Assembly (NCBI GenBank): GCA_029861795.1
Contig: JAOTYS010000288.1
Coordinates: 1-6,115, forward strand
Length of the DNA: 6,115 nucleotides
Source of the DNA: Gammaproteobacteria bacterium
GTDB taxonomy: Bacteria > Pseudomonadota > Gammaproteobacteria > Arenicellales > JAOTYS01
Direction of reading: 5' to 3'
In this document: positions 1-5,390 of the stretch, one piece after another
How positions within the stretch are numbered: position 1 is the first letter of the stretch
Layout of the letters: every line of letters starts with the position of its first letter
Position numbers and translations under genes: made by a program
The notes under the pieces: model-generated
The model's input: only the letters and a program-made list of their open reading frames with translations
Database searches by the model: none
What the model was told of the DNA's origin: nothing

Positions 1-159
1 CACGAACCATGGAAAATCCGAGGTGAGGGTAGTAATACGGGAAACCATTTCTGCTGAGGTCACTTCTTCCTCCTCGAAGGTGACCACCGTTTTCAAAACG
101 TAATAGTTGTAGATCGTGACTAAACGGGGTGCATTGTGTGTTGTAACCGCGCGAATCAT
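1..159 (-). CDS. GNAT N-acetyltransferase, phosphinothricin acetyltransferase-like (N-terminal 53 residues, cut by window edge)
   Basis: An ATG at 159-157 on the minus strand opens a frame that stays open to base 1, giving 53 residues that begin MIRAVTTHNAPRLVTIYNYY. The segment IYNYYVLKTVVTFEEEEV (residues 16-33) matches the hallmark N-terminal part of the phosphinothricin/methionine-sulfoximine acetyltransferase branch of GNAT proteins. That branch typically reads IYNxYVxxTxxTFE, followed by a short SAEEM-like stretch; here it is TSAEM at 34-38. Family members are usually about 165-185 aa, so roughly two thirds, including the acetyl-CoA-binding loop, lies outside the window. These enzymes transfer acetyl from acetyl-CoA to an amino group of small toxic amino-acid analogues or other amines in the cytoplasm. 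The substrate cannot be read from this fragment. The gene starts 31 bp after the stop of the F420-type oxidoreductase on the same strand, so co-transcription is plausible. No strong Shine-Dalgarno sequence is seen before the ATG. Confidence 0.85.
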   Translation of the reverse strand, partial: MIRAVTTHNAPRLVTIYNYYVLKTVVTFEEEEVTSAEMVSRITTLTSDFPWFV

Positions 160-190
160 GACTGGCAGCACTGAATTCAACGACAAAAGG

Positions 191-967
191 TCAGCGCCTG
201 TCCCGCCACGCGATCCACTGGCGAATCGGCCCGAAGTCGTACCTCGGTCCGTCGATACCGATCATTATCTCATCGGCGCCGGCCGCCACTAGGTCGTCGC
301 CCAGCGTGCCGGGATCGCCCGACACCCCCACTGAACGCTCGATCGCCTTTGGGTCCCGACCGACCTTTCGACACCACTCATCCAGCACCGCGTTCTTGTG
401 CCGCAACGCCGCCGCTGGACCGTCGGCGCCCTTGGGGAATCCGTGCCAGATATCGGCATACCGTGCGGTGATGCGTAAGGTCACCTTCTCTCCACTACCT
501 CCGATCAGGATCGGCAGGCGGCCTATGGGCGGCGGATTGAGCTTTGCAAGCCGCGCCTTGATGCGCGGCATGGCGGCATCGAGGGCCTTCAGTCGCGATC
601 CAACCGTACCGAATTCGTAACCATATTCGGCGTAGTCCTTCTCGAACCAGCCCGCCCCGATGCCGAGAATGGCACGGCCGTTCGAGATGTGATCGAGCGT
701 GCGCGCCATATCGGCAAGCAGCTCCGGATTTCGATAGGAGTTGCAGCTGACCATTGCCCCGATGGTGATGCGCTCGGTCGCTTCCGCAAACGCGGCCAGC
801 ATCGTCCAGCACTCGAAGTGCTTGTCGGATTGGTCACCCAATAGCGGGTAGAAGTGATCCCACGTATACAAGGTATCAGCGCCCTCCTGCTCTGCCATCA
901 CAGCAGCACGACGAATGTCCTGCCAGTCAGCGTGCTGCGGATAGATTTGAACGGCGATGCGTGTCAT
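191..967 (-). CDS. LLM-class F420-dependent oxidoreductase (Rv1855c-type)
   Basis: The 258-aa protein belongs to the luciferase-like monooxygenase (bacterial luciferase/F420 reductase) superfamily, a TIM-barrel fold using coenzyme F420 or FMN. Segments recalled as typical of the Rv1855c-type subgroup are VQIYPQH (6-12), [10 protein letters not shown] (36-45), [10 protein letters not shown] (50-59), [20 protein letters not shown] (75-94), [20 protein letters not shown] (101-120) and PILIGGSGE (152-160). Length is complete for the subgroup, and ATG at 967 gives the usual [10 protein letters not shown] opening. The reaction is predicted to be hydride transfer to or from an unknown organic substrate; F420 rather than FMN use is inferred from subgroup membership only. 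The gene is GC-richer than the central genes and forms a possible two-gene operon with the downstream acetyltransferase. No clear promoter or strong ribosome site was found upstream. Family call is firm; cofactor and substrate are not. Confidence 0.92.
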   Translation of the reverse strand: MTRIAVQIYPQHADWQDIRRAAVMAEQEGADTLYTWDHFYPLLGDQSDKHFECWTMLAAFAEATERITIGAMVSCNSYRNPELLADMARTLDHISNGRAILGIGAGWFEKDYAEYGYEFGTVGSRLKALDAAMPRIKARLAKLNPPPIGRLPILIGGSGEKVTLRITARYADIWHGFPKGADGPAAALRHKNAVLDEWCRKVGRDPKAIERSVGVSGDPGTLGDDLVAAGADEIMIGIDGPRYDFGPIRQWIAWRDRR

Positions 968-1538
968 GGCTTAGATATTCTCAGCGACGATTTTCTTGAA
1001 TTTCACAGCTATCAACATTCAATCCCACCACAACATCGGCGTGATGGTCAGCAATTCGGCACCGGACTTCGTCACCGATAGTGTATCTCAATGATATGTT
1101 GCGGTCCGATATAAGCACAAACTGATGTGGTATCAGCTCTTTTCACAAGCGACGGTTCAAATACTCTGACGCTGATTTTCTTTCGAACGCAGTCACGAGG
1201 ATCGCGAACGACTATAATAATTAGCGCCTGCGAAGCGTTAACGTAGCTCATCGCCAAACACCTCGAGGTCTTGGTTCCTTGACCAGCCCACGGGGAAATC
1301 GAGCTTATTGACACCGAGTGCTGGAGATCGTGGCGACAGTACTAAAGCGATTTTCTGAGATTTCTGATAGCCACGTGAATTAAGTACCTCACTACTATGC
1401 TGTTATTGTCCATCACAGCGGTGACCGGAACATGGTCTAGATTGTTTCGGTGCACCTAAAAGTCGGTGTCTTCGATTTGGGAACGGGTCGTCGAATTCAA
1501 TAACCAGCAGAACATTATCGAAGACACCTTTTTCATTC
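968..1538. other. Intergenic region with no recognisable gene (571 bp)
   Basis: This divergent spacer lies between the minus-strand oxidoreductase and the plus-strand P450, and it should hold the promoters of both. Open frames here are short and show no protein-family signature or coherent codon use. I found no tRNA, no attC-like site and no convincing paired -35/-10 boxes. TTGACA occurs at 1308-1313 but has no matching -10 at the right distance. A small inverted repeat CTGAT-N5-ATCAG lies at 1122-1136 and a palindromic CGTTAACG near 1237; neither can be tied to a function. The P450 frame is open back to 1425 (TGA at 1422) but contains no ATG, GTG or TTG before 1539. Confidence 0.6.
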
Positions 1539-3068
1539 ATGGCGATTGAACTACTAGTGGAATGGAGTGTACTTGCGGCGGCCGCGATCTCGCCGTTGCG
1601 ATTATGTGCCAAAAAAAACTTTTGGCGCATGTTTCCGAACTACGGTTATTTGCTTGTCGGTGCTTTGACAGCTTATGTAGTGGTTGTGACTGCGCTCACC
1701 ATATACGCACCGACATACCTGCGGCCCTTGGCGGGTATCATCGGTGTTGCTCTCATTATCGTACTATGGCGAGGTCGCGCCGGATATGGAAAACGGCGCG
1801 GCCTTGTGCCCGGATCGCTTGCTCTGAGGCCTTCTCTCGACTCTTTGTTTGACCATCGGTTCTATGAAAAACAGCATCACAAGCACGGTCCTATGTTCAA
1901 AATCAGTCAATTCTATAGACCGATGGTGTGTGTCACCGATTTAAGTCGGGGATTGGAACTTATCCGCCAAAACGATCTTTCTCTCGGCCCACCATTGCTG
2001 ATTTTTGATCGGTTTATTCCTGAAGGCTTCATCCGCAACATGAGTAGTGACGATCATCAAGTTTATCGAAAAATACTTAAGACGCTGCTATCGATGGATG
2101 TCGTCCACAACTCTGAGCATCGAATTTCATCTTCGTTTGCCAGCGGAATTGACCACATGGCGCAGGAAAGTCGCTGCACTGTCGGCGGTATACACCCCGC
2201 CAAGTATCTGGACGACATATTGTACGATGTGTTTCTGCGAATTTTCTTTGGTGTTGAATCTGACACCGAAAGAGGTCAAAGATTGCGTGAACTCTATACT
2301 AGCCTTTACGCTTACGGCCTCGCTTTTTACGGACAGGAGGTTAGAACTGCAGTCGAGGAAATCACCGAAATAGTAAGATCACAAATCAACGAACTGGCCC
2401 ACGCTTCCCCTGACGAGTCAAATCCTGCCTGCTTCCTTGATAGGTTATTGAAGCTTTATCCGGAGATGAGTGATGACTTGACAATTATTCAGAATCTGAT
2501 TTACGTCAATCGGATTACACGTAGCGACGTGGGGGGCTTGTTAAATTGGATTTTTAAGCTGTTAAGTGATAACCCAAAATGGGCTCAGCGTCTTGGAGAA
2601 GAGCCCTTAGCACGCGATGAAGGTAGTTGGCGCCAACCGGAAACATTGGCTGGCAGAATTGTCGCGGAAACCTTACGACTTGAACAAAGTGAGTATTTAT
2701 GTCGAAAAGTGCTAGAGGACATTCACTGGCAAGGATTTTGGATTCCAAAGGGATGGCTCGTGAGGGTGTGTCCGCGTGATGCCCACCAAAACGAGGCCGT
2801 GTTCGAGAATCCGAGAGCATTTAATCCGGATAGGTTTCTAGGCCGACATTACGGAACGTCGGAATATGCCCCCTTTGGGATCGGTCGCCATTCTTGTTTG
2901 GGTGCGCAATTCGCGGTTACGATCGGTCGTATTTTTGTCAATGAGCTCGGAAGGCATTGGAAATGGACTGTGGTTTGTGACGGGCCACGAGAGCTAAACA
3001 GCCATCATTGGAATCATTGGCGCCCAAGCCCAAATTTTCGTGTGAGCTTTTCTCCGTTGTCGGCATAA
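1539..3068 (+). CDS. Cytochrome P450, membrane-anchored type, with atypical I-helix
   Basis: The 509-aa protein is a heme-thiolate monooxygenase-fold protein. The heme-ligand loop FGIGRHSCLG lies at 446-455 with Cys453 as the axial ligand. The K-helix ExxR is ETLR at 377-380, and the FNPDRF (428-433) stretch of the meander region is clear. The I-helix can be aligned from NWIFKLLSDNP backward; where most P450s have AGx(D/E)TT it reads ITRSDV (326-331), so Ser329-Asp330 replaces the usual acid-threonine oxygen-activation pair. Two hydrophobic stretches, about 35-57 and 61-77, followed by a basic segment (RGRAGYGKRR), suggest N-terminal membrane anchoring. This is unusual for bacterial P450s and explains the length above the common 400-450 aa. 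ATG 1539 is the first possible start, but ribosome-site support is weak; Met31 (1629) would keep both membrane segments. No redox partner is in the window, and the substrate is unknown. The gene is AT-richer than the flanks and converges on the cassette array, ending 44 bp before it. Confidence 0.93.
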   Translation: MAIELLVEWSVLAAAAISPLRLCAKKNFWRMFPNYGYLLVGALTAYVVVVTALTIYAPTYLRPLAGIIGVALIIVLWRGRAGYGKRRGLVPGSLALRPSLDSLFDHRFYEKQHHKHGPMFKISQFYRPMVCVTDLSRGLELIRQNDLSLGPPLLIFDRFIPEGFIRNMSSDDHQVYRKILKTLLSMDVVHNSEHRISSSFASGIDHMAQESRCTVGGIHPAKYLDDILYDVFLRIFFGVESDTERGQRLRELYTSLYAYGLAFYGQEVRTAVEEITEIVRSQINELAHASPDESNPACFLDRLLKLYPEMSDDLTIIQNLIYVNRITRSDVGGLLNWIFKLLSDNPKWAQRLGEEPLARDEGSWRQPETLAGRIVAETLRLEQSEYLCRKVLEDIHWQGFWIPKGWLVRVCPRDAHQNEAVFENPRAFNPDRFLGRHYGTSEYAPFGIGRHSCLGAQFAVTIGRIFVNELGRHWKWTVVCDGPRELNSHHWNHWRPSPNFRVSFSPLSA

Positions 3069-3112
3069 TTACTTAGCGCGGGGTCAAGTGGATGGATGGC
3101 GTGCCCAATGCC

Positions 3113-3192
3113 GCCTAACCTTCCGGCTTAGCGGCGGCGCGCTGATGTAGACACTTTTATTCCTCACGGTTCGCTGCAACTGGTTGTTATAC
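3113..3192 (-). other. Integron attC recombination site 1 (3' end of phosphatase cassette)
   Basis: Read on the minus strand, this 80-bp element starts with the core box GTATAAC (3192-3186) and ends with GTTAGGC (3119-3113), which fits the GTTRRRY core consensus. Inside are two imperfectly complementary boxes: TTGCAGCG (3179-3172) as L'' and CGCTAAGC (3133-3126) as L'. They pair through AGCG/CGCT and TT/AA, leaving unpaired bases in L'' as in genuine attC hairpins. The GTATAAC form of the core departs from strict RYYYAAC but, as I recall it, resembles the TATAAC start of Vibrio repeats. It begins 2 nt after the phosphatase stop codon, exactly where a cassette attC belongs. Confidence 0.8.
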
Positions 3193-3536
3193 AGCTAATA
3201 GTGCACAAATCTAGCCACCTTGCTCCTGAGTATCTTTATTAGTTCGGGGTCCATGTATGCATAGTTATCTGGAATATCCAAAACTATCAATCGTTTGTTC
3301 TTCAGCGCGTCTTTGTATTTCTTAGTTATCTTGTTACGGTGAGATTTCTCCATTGCGAAAACAATATCTGCCCACTCCACCAAATCTCCGCTTATGACCG
3401 TCCTCGCGTGGGAGTTAGTTCCAGCCCCGATTGCTTCGACGTTCTCATATTCAGAAAACACCGCTTCGGCAGTAGGGCTACGAAGTCTATTCTCGCTACA
3501 AATGAATAGAAGGTTCGTCATCCGAGGACCGTATAA
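3119..3536 (-). mobile_element. Complete integron gene cassette (418 bp) carrying the phosphatase-like gene
   Basis: Cutting between G and TT in the two GTT core boxes at 3537-3531 and 3119-3113 releases a 418-bp unit holding one gene and one attC. Its leading six bases, TTATAC, are the exact complement of TATAAC in its own R'' box (GTATAAC, 3192-3186). The closed circle would therefore carry a perfectly paired 7-bp R''/R' core. This agreement between the two distant ends, with a gene that nearly fills the unit, is strong internal evidence for a true cassette. It contains no evident promoter of its own; expression would depend on an upstream promoter to the right. Confidence 0.8.
3195..3521 (-). 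CDS. Low-molecular-weight protein tyrosine phosphatase-like protein (COG4551 type)
   Basis: The 108-aa protein begins MTNLLFICSENRLRSPTAEA. This contains the C-X5-R-S phosphatase loop, with Cys8 as the predicted nucleophile and Arg14 and Ser15 in place. Near the C-terminus LDIPDNYAYMDPEL (81-94) fits the conserved end of the short predicted tyrosine phosphatase family COG4551; Asp82 or Asp85 is the likely general acid in place of the DPY/DPF of longer LMW-PTPs. VFAMEKSHRNKI (54-65) is also family-typical. Length, about 110 aa, is normal for this family and shorter than the 140-160 aa of classical LMW-PTPs. It should be a cytoplasmic enzyme hydrolysing phosphotyrosine or a similar phosphoester; the physiological substrate is unknown. 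ATG at 3521 lies 9 nt inside the cassette boundary and TAG at 3197-3195 lies 2 nt before the attC. The gene is AT-rich. Confidence 0.88.
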   Translation of the reverse strand: MTNLLFICSENRLRSPTAEAVFSEYENVEAIGAGTNSHARTVISGDLVEWADIVFAMEKSHRNKITKKYKDALKNKRLIVLDIPDNYAYMDPELIKILRSKVARFVHY

Positions 3537-3614
3537 CTTATGTTGAACGATAAAAGTACAGTTTATTGATATCCCTTGTTAGGCATGGTCCGTCTCGACA
3601 TTAATTAGTTAGGC
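3531..3614 (-). other. Integron attC recombination site 2 (3' end of glycosidase cassette)
   Basis: On the minus strand the 84-bp element runs from GCCTAAC (3614-3608) to GTTATAC (3537-3531). The inner arms TTAATGTCGAGACG (3604-3591) and CGTTCAACATAA (3549-3538) pair well, with one mismatch, one bulged A and one extra G in the L'' arm. An extrahelical base in L'' is the feature that gives attC hairpins their strand polarity. The R'' box overlaps the last codons of the glycosidase gene. A second GCCTAAC occurs inside at 3584-3578, allowing an alternative 54-bp reading (3531-3584) with a weaker ATAAA/TTTAT stem. The longer version is preferred because its arms pair better. Confidence 0.72.
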
Positions 3615-4722
3615 TCTTCCCTCGACTCTTGAATACTTCCCAGGCAGGCTTAGGCTCTCCACCAACCGTATGAAGCCCAAGTGAGACTAGGAAATTGACG
3701 AACTTTTCCTTTCCTGCAGTAACTCCGTAGTAAGCGGCCTGATTTTCAGCAAAAGACTGCGGAAAGTCGTAGAGCAAGAAATAATTTGCAAACGGTATGC
3801 GTTCACCCACCTCATCCCACGCATCGAAAAAACCACGTACAAACTCAGTTTGCTTTTCGGGAGAACTCAACGAGGAATGTGCGGGGTAGCCGATTTCCTG
3901 AATGACTAATGGACGACTATCAAGTCCGTTCACAAGGTTAAGCAAATCTTCCTTAGCATCCTCAGAATTCTTAAACACCCCTTCGGTTCCGTGTTGTCCA
4001 TGATAGTAAGTAAGAAAATGCGCATCCATCGATGCTGTCAGATCTCTAAACTTCGGTTCAAGAAGACCGTTGTCCGTTACTGTAGTCCCGACGATGAGAT
4101 GAGAAGCGATTTTCTTGGCATACGTTCTTCCCTCTTCAAGAAATCGTTTAAAGGGTTCGAGTTCGGCCGGGTGGAAGCTCAGGTAGATATCGACTTCATT
4201 TCCGATCGAGAGATAGAGAACCTTGCTCTGTAAAAGGGGCGAAAGTCCATCGAGAAGAACCTTAAAACGTCGAATGAGCTCTGGATCGTCGAGTGACATA
4301 CTCTCCAAGTCGGTCGGGAGATCCTTCGAGGTAGTATTGAGTACCTGAACGCCTAAGAAAAGCACACGCCCTTCGTTGAGCGTAGCGGCGCCCTTAAGCT
4401 CATCTAAGGTGAACTGGCCTTCTGACGGTTCAAGTGATGGCCAACTATGAGAGAGTACTCCACCCGTGCAACCTGCATTCGAACTCTTCGTGATCGCGGC
4501 AAGATAATCCTCAGGTTTTGGAGGGAATGGATCGAGTGAGGGAAGATCGGTCATCGAAAGAACTCTCTTAGTAGAGGGAGAGCTAAACGTCTTTCCCGCA
4601 CCCATCCACGCCTCGGAATGCCACTGCGCAGCAGAACGAGCCTGAGGGATGGAGTCTGACGACACCATCCAAAGGAGGAAAACGAAACCGAGCAAAACGA
4701 GAGCACCAAATTTGATATACAA
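3601..4722 (-). CDS. Secreted or membrane-anchored clan GH-A glycoside-hydrolase-like protein
   Basis: The 373-aa protein has an N-terminal hydrophobic segment (about 5-20, GALVLLGFVFLLWMV) that is a signal peptide or signal anchor; a possible cleavage site lies near PQA (27-29). The rest looks like a (beta/alpha)8 glycosidase of clan GH-A. HSWPSLEPSEGQF (92-104) matches the early W-x-x-[LI]-E-P-x-x-G-x-[FY] strand pattern. LSIGNEVD (171-178) supplies the Asn-Glu acid/base (Glu176), and LVIQEIGYP (272-280) supplies the candidate nucleophile Glu276, about 100 residues later as usual in this clan. Family assignment within the clan (GH53-, GH5- or GH42-like) and substrate are not decided; a beta-linked polysaccharide or glycoconjugate outside the cytoplasm is inferred. 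The start used is TTG at 4722, with GGAG 10 nt upstream, because it precedes the signal segment directly; ATG19 would remove that segment. The 3' end overlaps attC site 2, and the gene lies alone between two attC sites, as cassette cargo. Confidence 0.75.
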   Translation of the reverse strand: MYIKFGALVLLGFVFLLWMVSSDSIPQARSAAQWHSEAWMGAGKTFSSPSTKRVLSMTDLPSLDPFPPKPEDYLAAITKSSNAGCTGGVLSHSWPSLEPSEGQFTLDELKGAATLNEGRVLFLGVQVLNTTSKDLPTDLESMSLDDPELIRRFKVLLDGLSPLLQSKVLYLSIGNEVDIYLSFHPAELEPFKRFLEEGRTYAKKIASHLIVGTTVTDNGLLEPKFRDLTASMDAHFLTYYHGQHGTEGVFKNSEDAKEDLLNLVNGLDSRPLVIQEIGYPAHSSLSSPEKQTEFVRGFFDAWDEVGERIPFANYFLLYDFPQSFAENQAAYYGVTAGKEKFVNFLVSLGLHTVGGEPKPAWEVFKSRGKSLTN

Positions 4723-4762
4723 CAGTTACCAGCTCCACTCATTGTTTAGTGCGTGATGACGA

Positions 4763-4859
4763 AGAATGACGTCTCGAGGTAAGCCGGGCCGCCGGTATAT
4801 GCTGCTACCCTAGGCGCCACATGACTATCCTGGCAATGGGCTTGAGCCCATTGTTAGGC
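4763..4859 (-). other. Integron attC-like site 3 (3' end of GFA gene unit), right core clear, left core degenerate
   Basis: On the minus strand GCCTAAC (4859-4853) begins 20 nt after the GFA stop codon. It is followed by GGCTCAAGCC, which resembles the L'' box of aadA-type attC sites, and later by GGCTTACC (4786-4779), which pairs with it if two C residues bulge out. After GGCTTACC comes TCGAGACGTCATTC, where a GTTRRRY core is expected; only a degenerate GTCATTC (4769-4763) is present. The alternative end GTTGTAT (4723-4717) would overlap the TTG start of the next gene and make the site 143 bp long. The left boundary is therefore uncertain and the site may be impaired. Confidence 0.55.
4834..4853. 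repeat. Perfect 9-bp inverted repeat (hairpin) at the attC site 3 core
   Basis: CAATGGGCT and AGCCCATTG (read on the minus strand) form a perfect 9-bp stem around a 2-base loop. They share the last base with the GTTAGGC core at 4853-4859. The hairpin lies about 25-45 nt after the GFA stop codon, so it could act as a terminator stem or as part of attC folding. No run of T follows it on the minus strand, so it is not a classical intrinsic terminator. Confidence 0.6.
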
Positions 4860-4879
4860 CTTCGGATTTAAAACTTTTA

Positions 4880-5314
4880 TTACGGGCCCTCCATTTCTCG
4901 ATCCTCGTAACCTGGACCAAACCGAGGAAAGCGTGGTAAGTCATCACGCATCTTCAGCCAAGGTGCTTCATTTTCACAGAATAGGTGAAACGTTGGCTCA
5001 ATGTCCTTTGGTCGATCCAGCACACCAGCAAAGACGCTTATTTCCCCTTTATCAGGTCGTTGAAAACATAGGGTGCTTCCACAAGTTGGACAAAAGCCCC
5101 TCTGGATGCCCGGAGAGGATTCATAGAGCTTCGGGAAGCCCTTGGTCCAAGCGAGCGAATCAGGCCGAAAGCCTATATATGTTAGAAAAGCTGCCCCTGA
5201 AGCCTTCTGGCACCTTTCGCAATGACAATGACCTACCCAGAATGGGTCTCCGCTTCCACGAAACCGAATGTCGCCACAGAGACAGCCTCCCTCGTAAACA
5301 GCATCTTTGCTCAT
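4880..5314 (-). CDS. GFA-family zinc-binding protein (glutathione-dependent formaldehyde-activating enzyme-like)
   Basis: The 144-aa protein carries all cysteine motifs of the GFA (CENP-V/GFA) domain: GGCLCGDIRF (9-18, Cys11 and Cys13), GHCHCERCQKASGAAF (28-43, Cys30, Cys32 and Cys35) and FCPTCGSTL (74-82, Cys75 and Cys78). These bind structural and active-site zinc ions. Length is normal for the family. The name comes from a reported S-hydroxymethylglutathione synthase, but most members are of unknown function, so only a zinc protein of small-molecule or thiol chemistry is claimed. The start is set at ATG 5314, because an ideal AAGGAGG lies 5 nt upstream and the preceding ATG (5329) would place that ribosome site inside the coding region. 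It is the first gene of the leftward array, followed after 20 nt by attC site 3. Confidence 0.9.
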   Translation of the reverse strand: MSKDAVYEGGCLCGDIRFRGSGDPFWVGHCHCERCQKASGAAFLTYIGFRPDSLAWTKGFPKLYESSPGIQRGFCPTCGSTLCFQRPDKGEISVFAGVLDRPKDIEPTFHLFCENEAPWLKMRDDLPRFPRFGPGYEDREMEGP

Positions 5315-5319
5315 AGTGC

Positions 5320-5326
5320 CCTCCTT
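5320..5326 (-). promoter_or_regulatory. Strong Shine-Dalgarno sequence of the GFA-family gene
   Basis: AAGGAGG on the minus strand is separated by GCACT from the ATG at 5314. Its match and spacing are optimal and decide this start over the upstream in-frame ATG at 5329. It is the only strong ribosome site found in the window. Confidence 0.8.
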
Positions 5327-5370
5327 CAAGTTTCGTTGTCTTGTTAATAGAGTAGCGGATCGACCTTCAA

Positions 5371-5390
5371 GCCAAAAGGAGCCAAAAGGG
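5371..5390 (+). repeat. Tandem 10-bp direct repeat (GCCAAAAGG plus A/G)
   Basis: GCCAAAAGGA (5371-5380) is followed immediately by GCCAAAAGGG (5381-5390). The second copy runs into the left arm of the adjacent inverted repeat, so this may be a partly duplicated element end or a target-site scar. Confidence 0.6.

Larger units (their letters stand above)
3113..5314 (-). mobile_element. Integron gene-cassette array, integrase not in window
   Basis: Three minus-strand genes (GFA protein, glycosidase, phosphatase) are each followed within 0-20 nt by an attC-like element, all in the same orientation, with little non-coding DNA apart from the attC sites. Two units, glycosidase and phosphatase, are bounded on both sides. 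The GFA unit has an attC only at its 3' side; no GTT core is seen on the minus strand upstream of its start. In the usual layout an integrase and attI would lie to the right (higher coordinates), but the next gene there is an RraA-family gene. The array is therefore a distal fragment, a rearranged array, or an integrase-less attC cluster. Confidence 0.68.

Noticed and set aside
1072..1314. 80-residue minus-strand open frame in the left spacer
   Set aside because: No family resemblance, no ribosome site and irregular composition; it is consistent with a chance open frame.
1397..1407. GTTATTG near 1401 as a possible attC core left of the P450
   Set aside because: No RYYYAAC partner or complementary L boxes occur within 60-140 bp, so there is no support for a site.
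3111..3136. Imperfect stem CCGCCTAA / TTAGCGG after the P450 as an intrinsic terminator
   Set aside because: No T-run follows, and the bases are better explained as the R' and L' boxes of attC site 1.
3991..4233. 80-residue plus-strand open frame inside the glycosidase gene
   Set aside because: It lies antisense within a gene that has clear clan GH-A motifs, and its own sequence shows no domain signature.
4551..4742. 63-residue minus-strand frame starting at ATG 4742, overlapping the start of the glycosidase
   Set aside because: It has an ATG but is out of frame with the glycosidase, has no recognisable domain and runs out inside the gene. The frame with the signal segment and catalytic motifs is preferred.
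4740..4752. ACTAAAC followed by AATGAG on the minus strand, similar to the start of attC site 3 (GCCTAAC, AATGGG)
   Set aside because: The core departs from consensus and no partner boxes follow before the glycosidase start; the similarity is too short to call a duplicated attC.
4933..5316. 127-residue plus-strand open frame across the GFA gene
   Set aside because: The opposite strand carries all GFA cysteine motifs and a strong ribosome site, so this is an antisense shadow.
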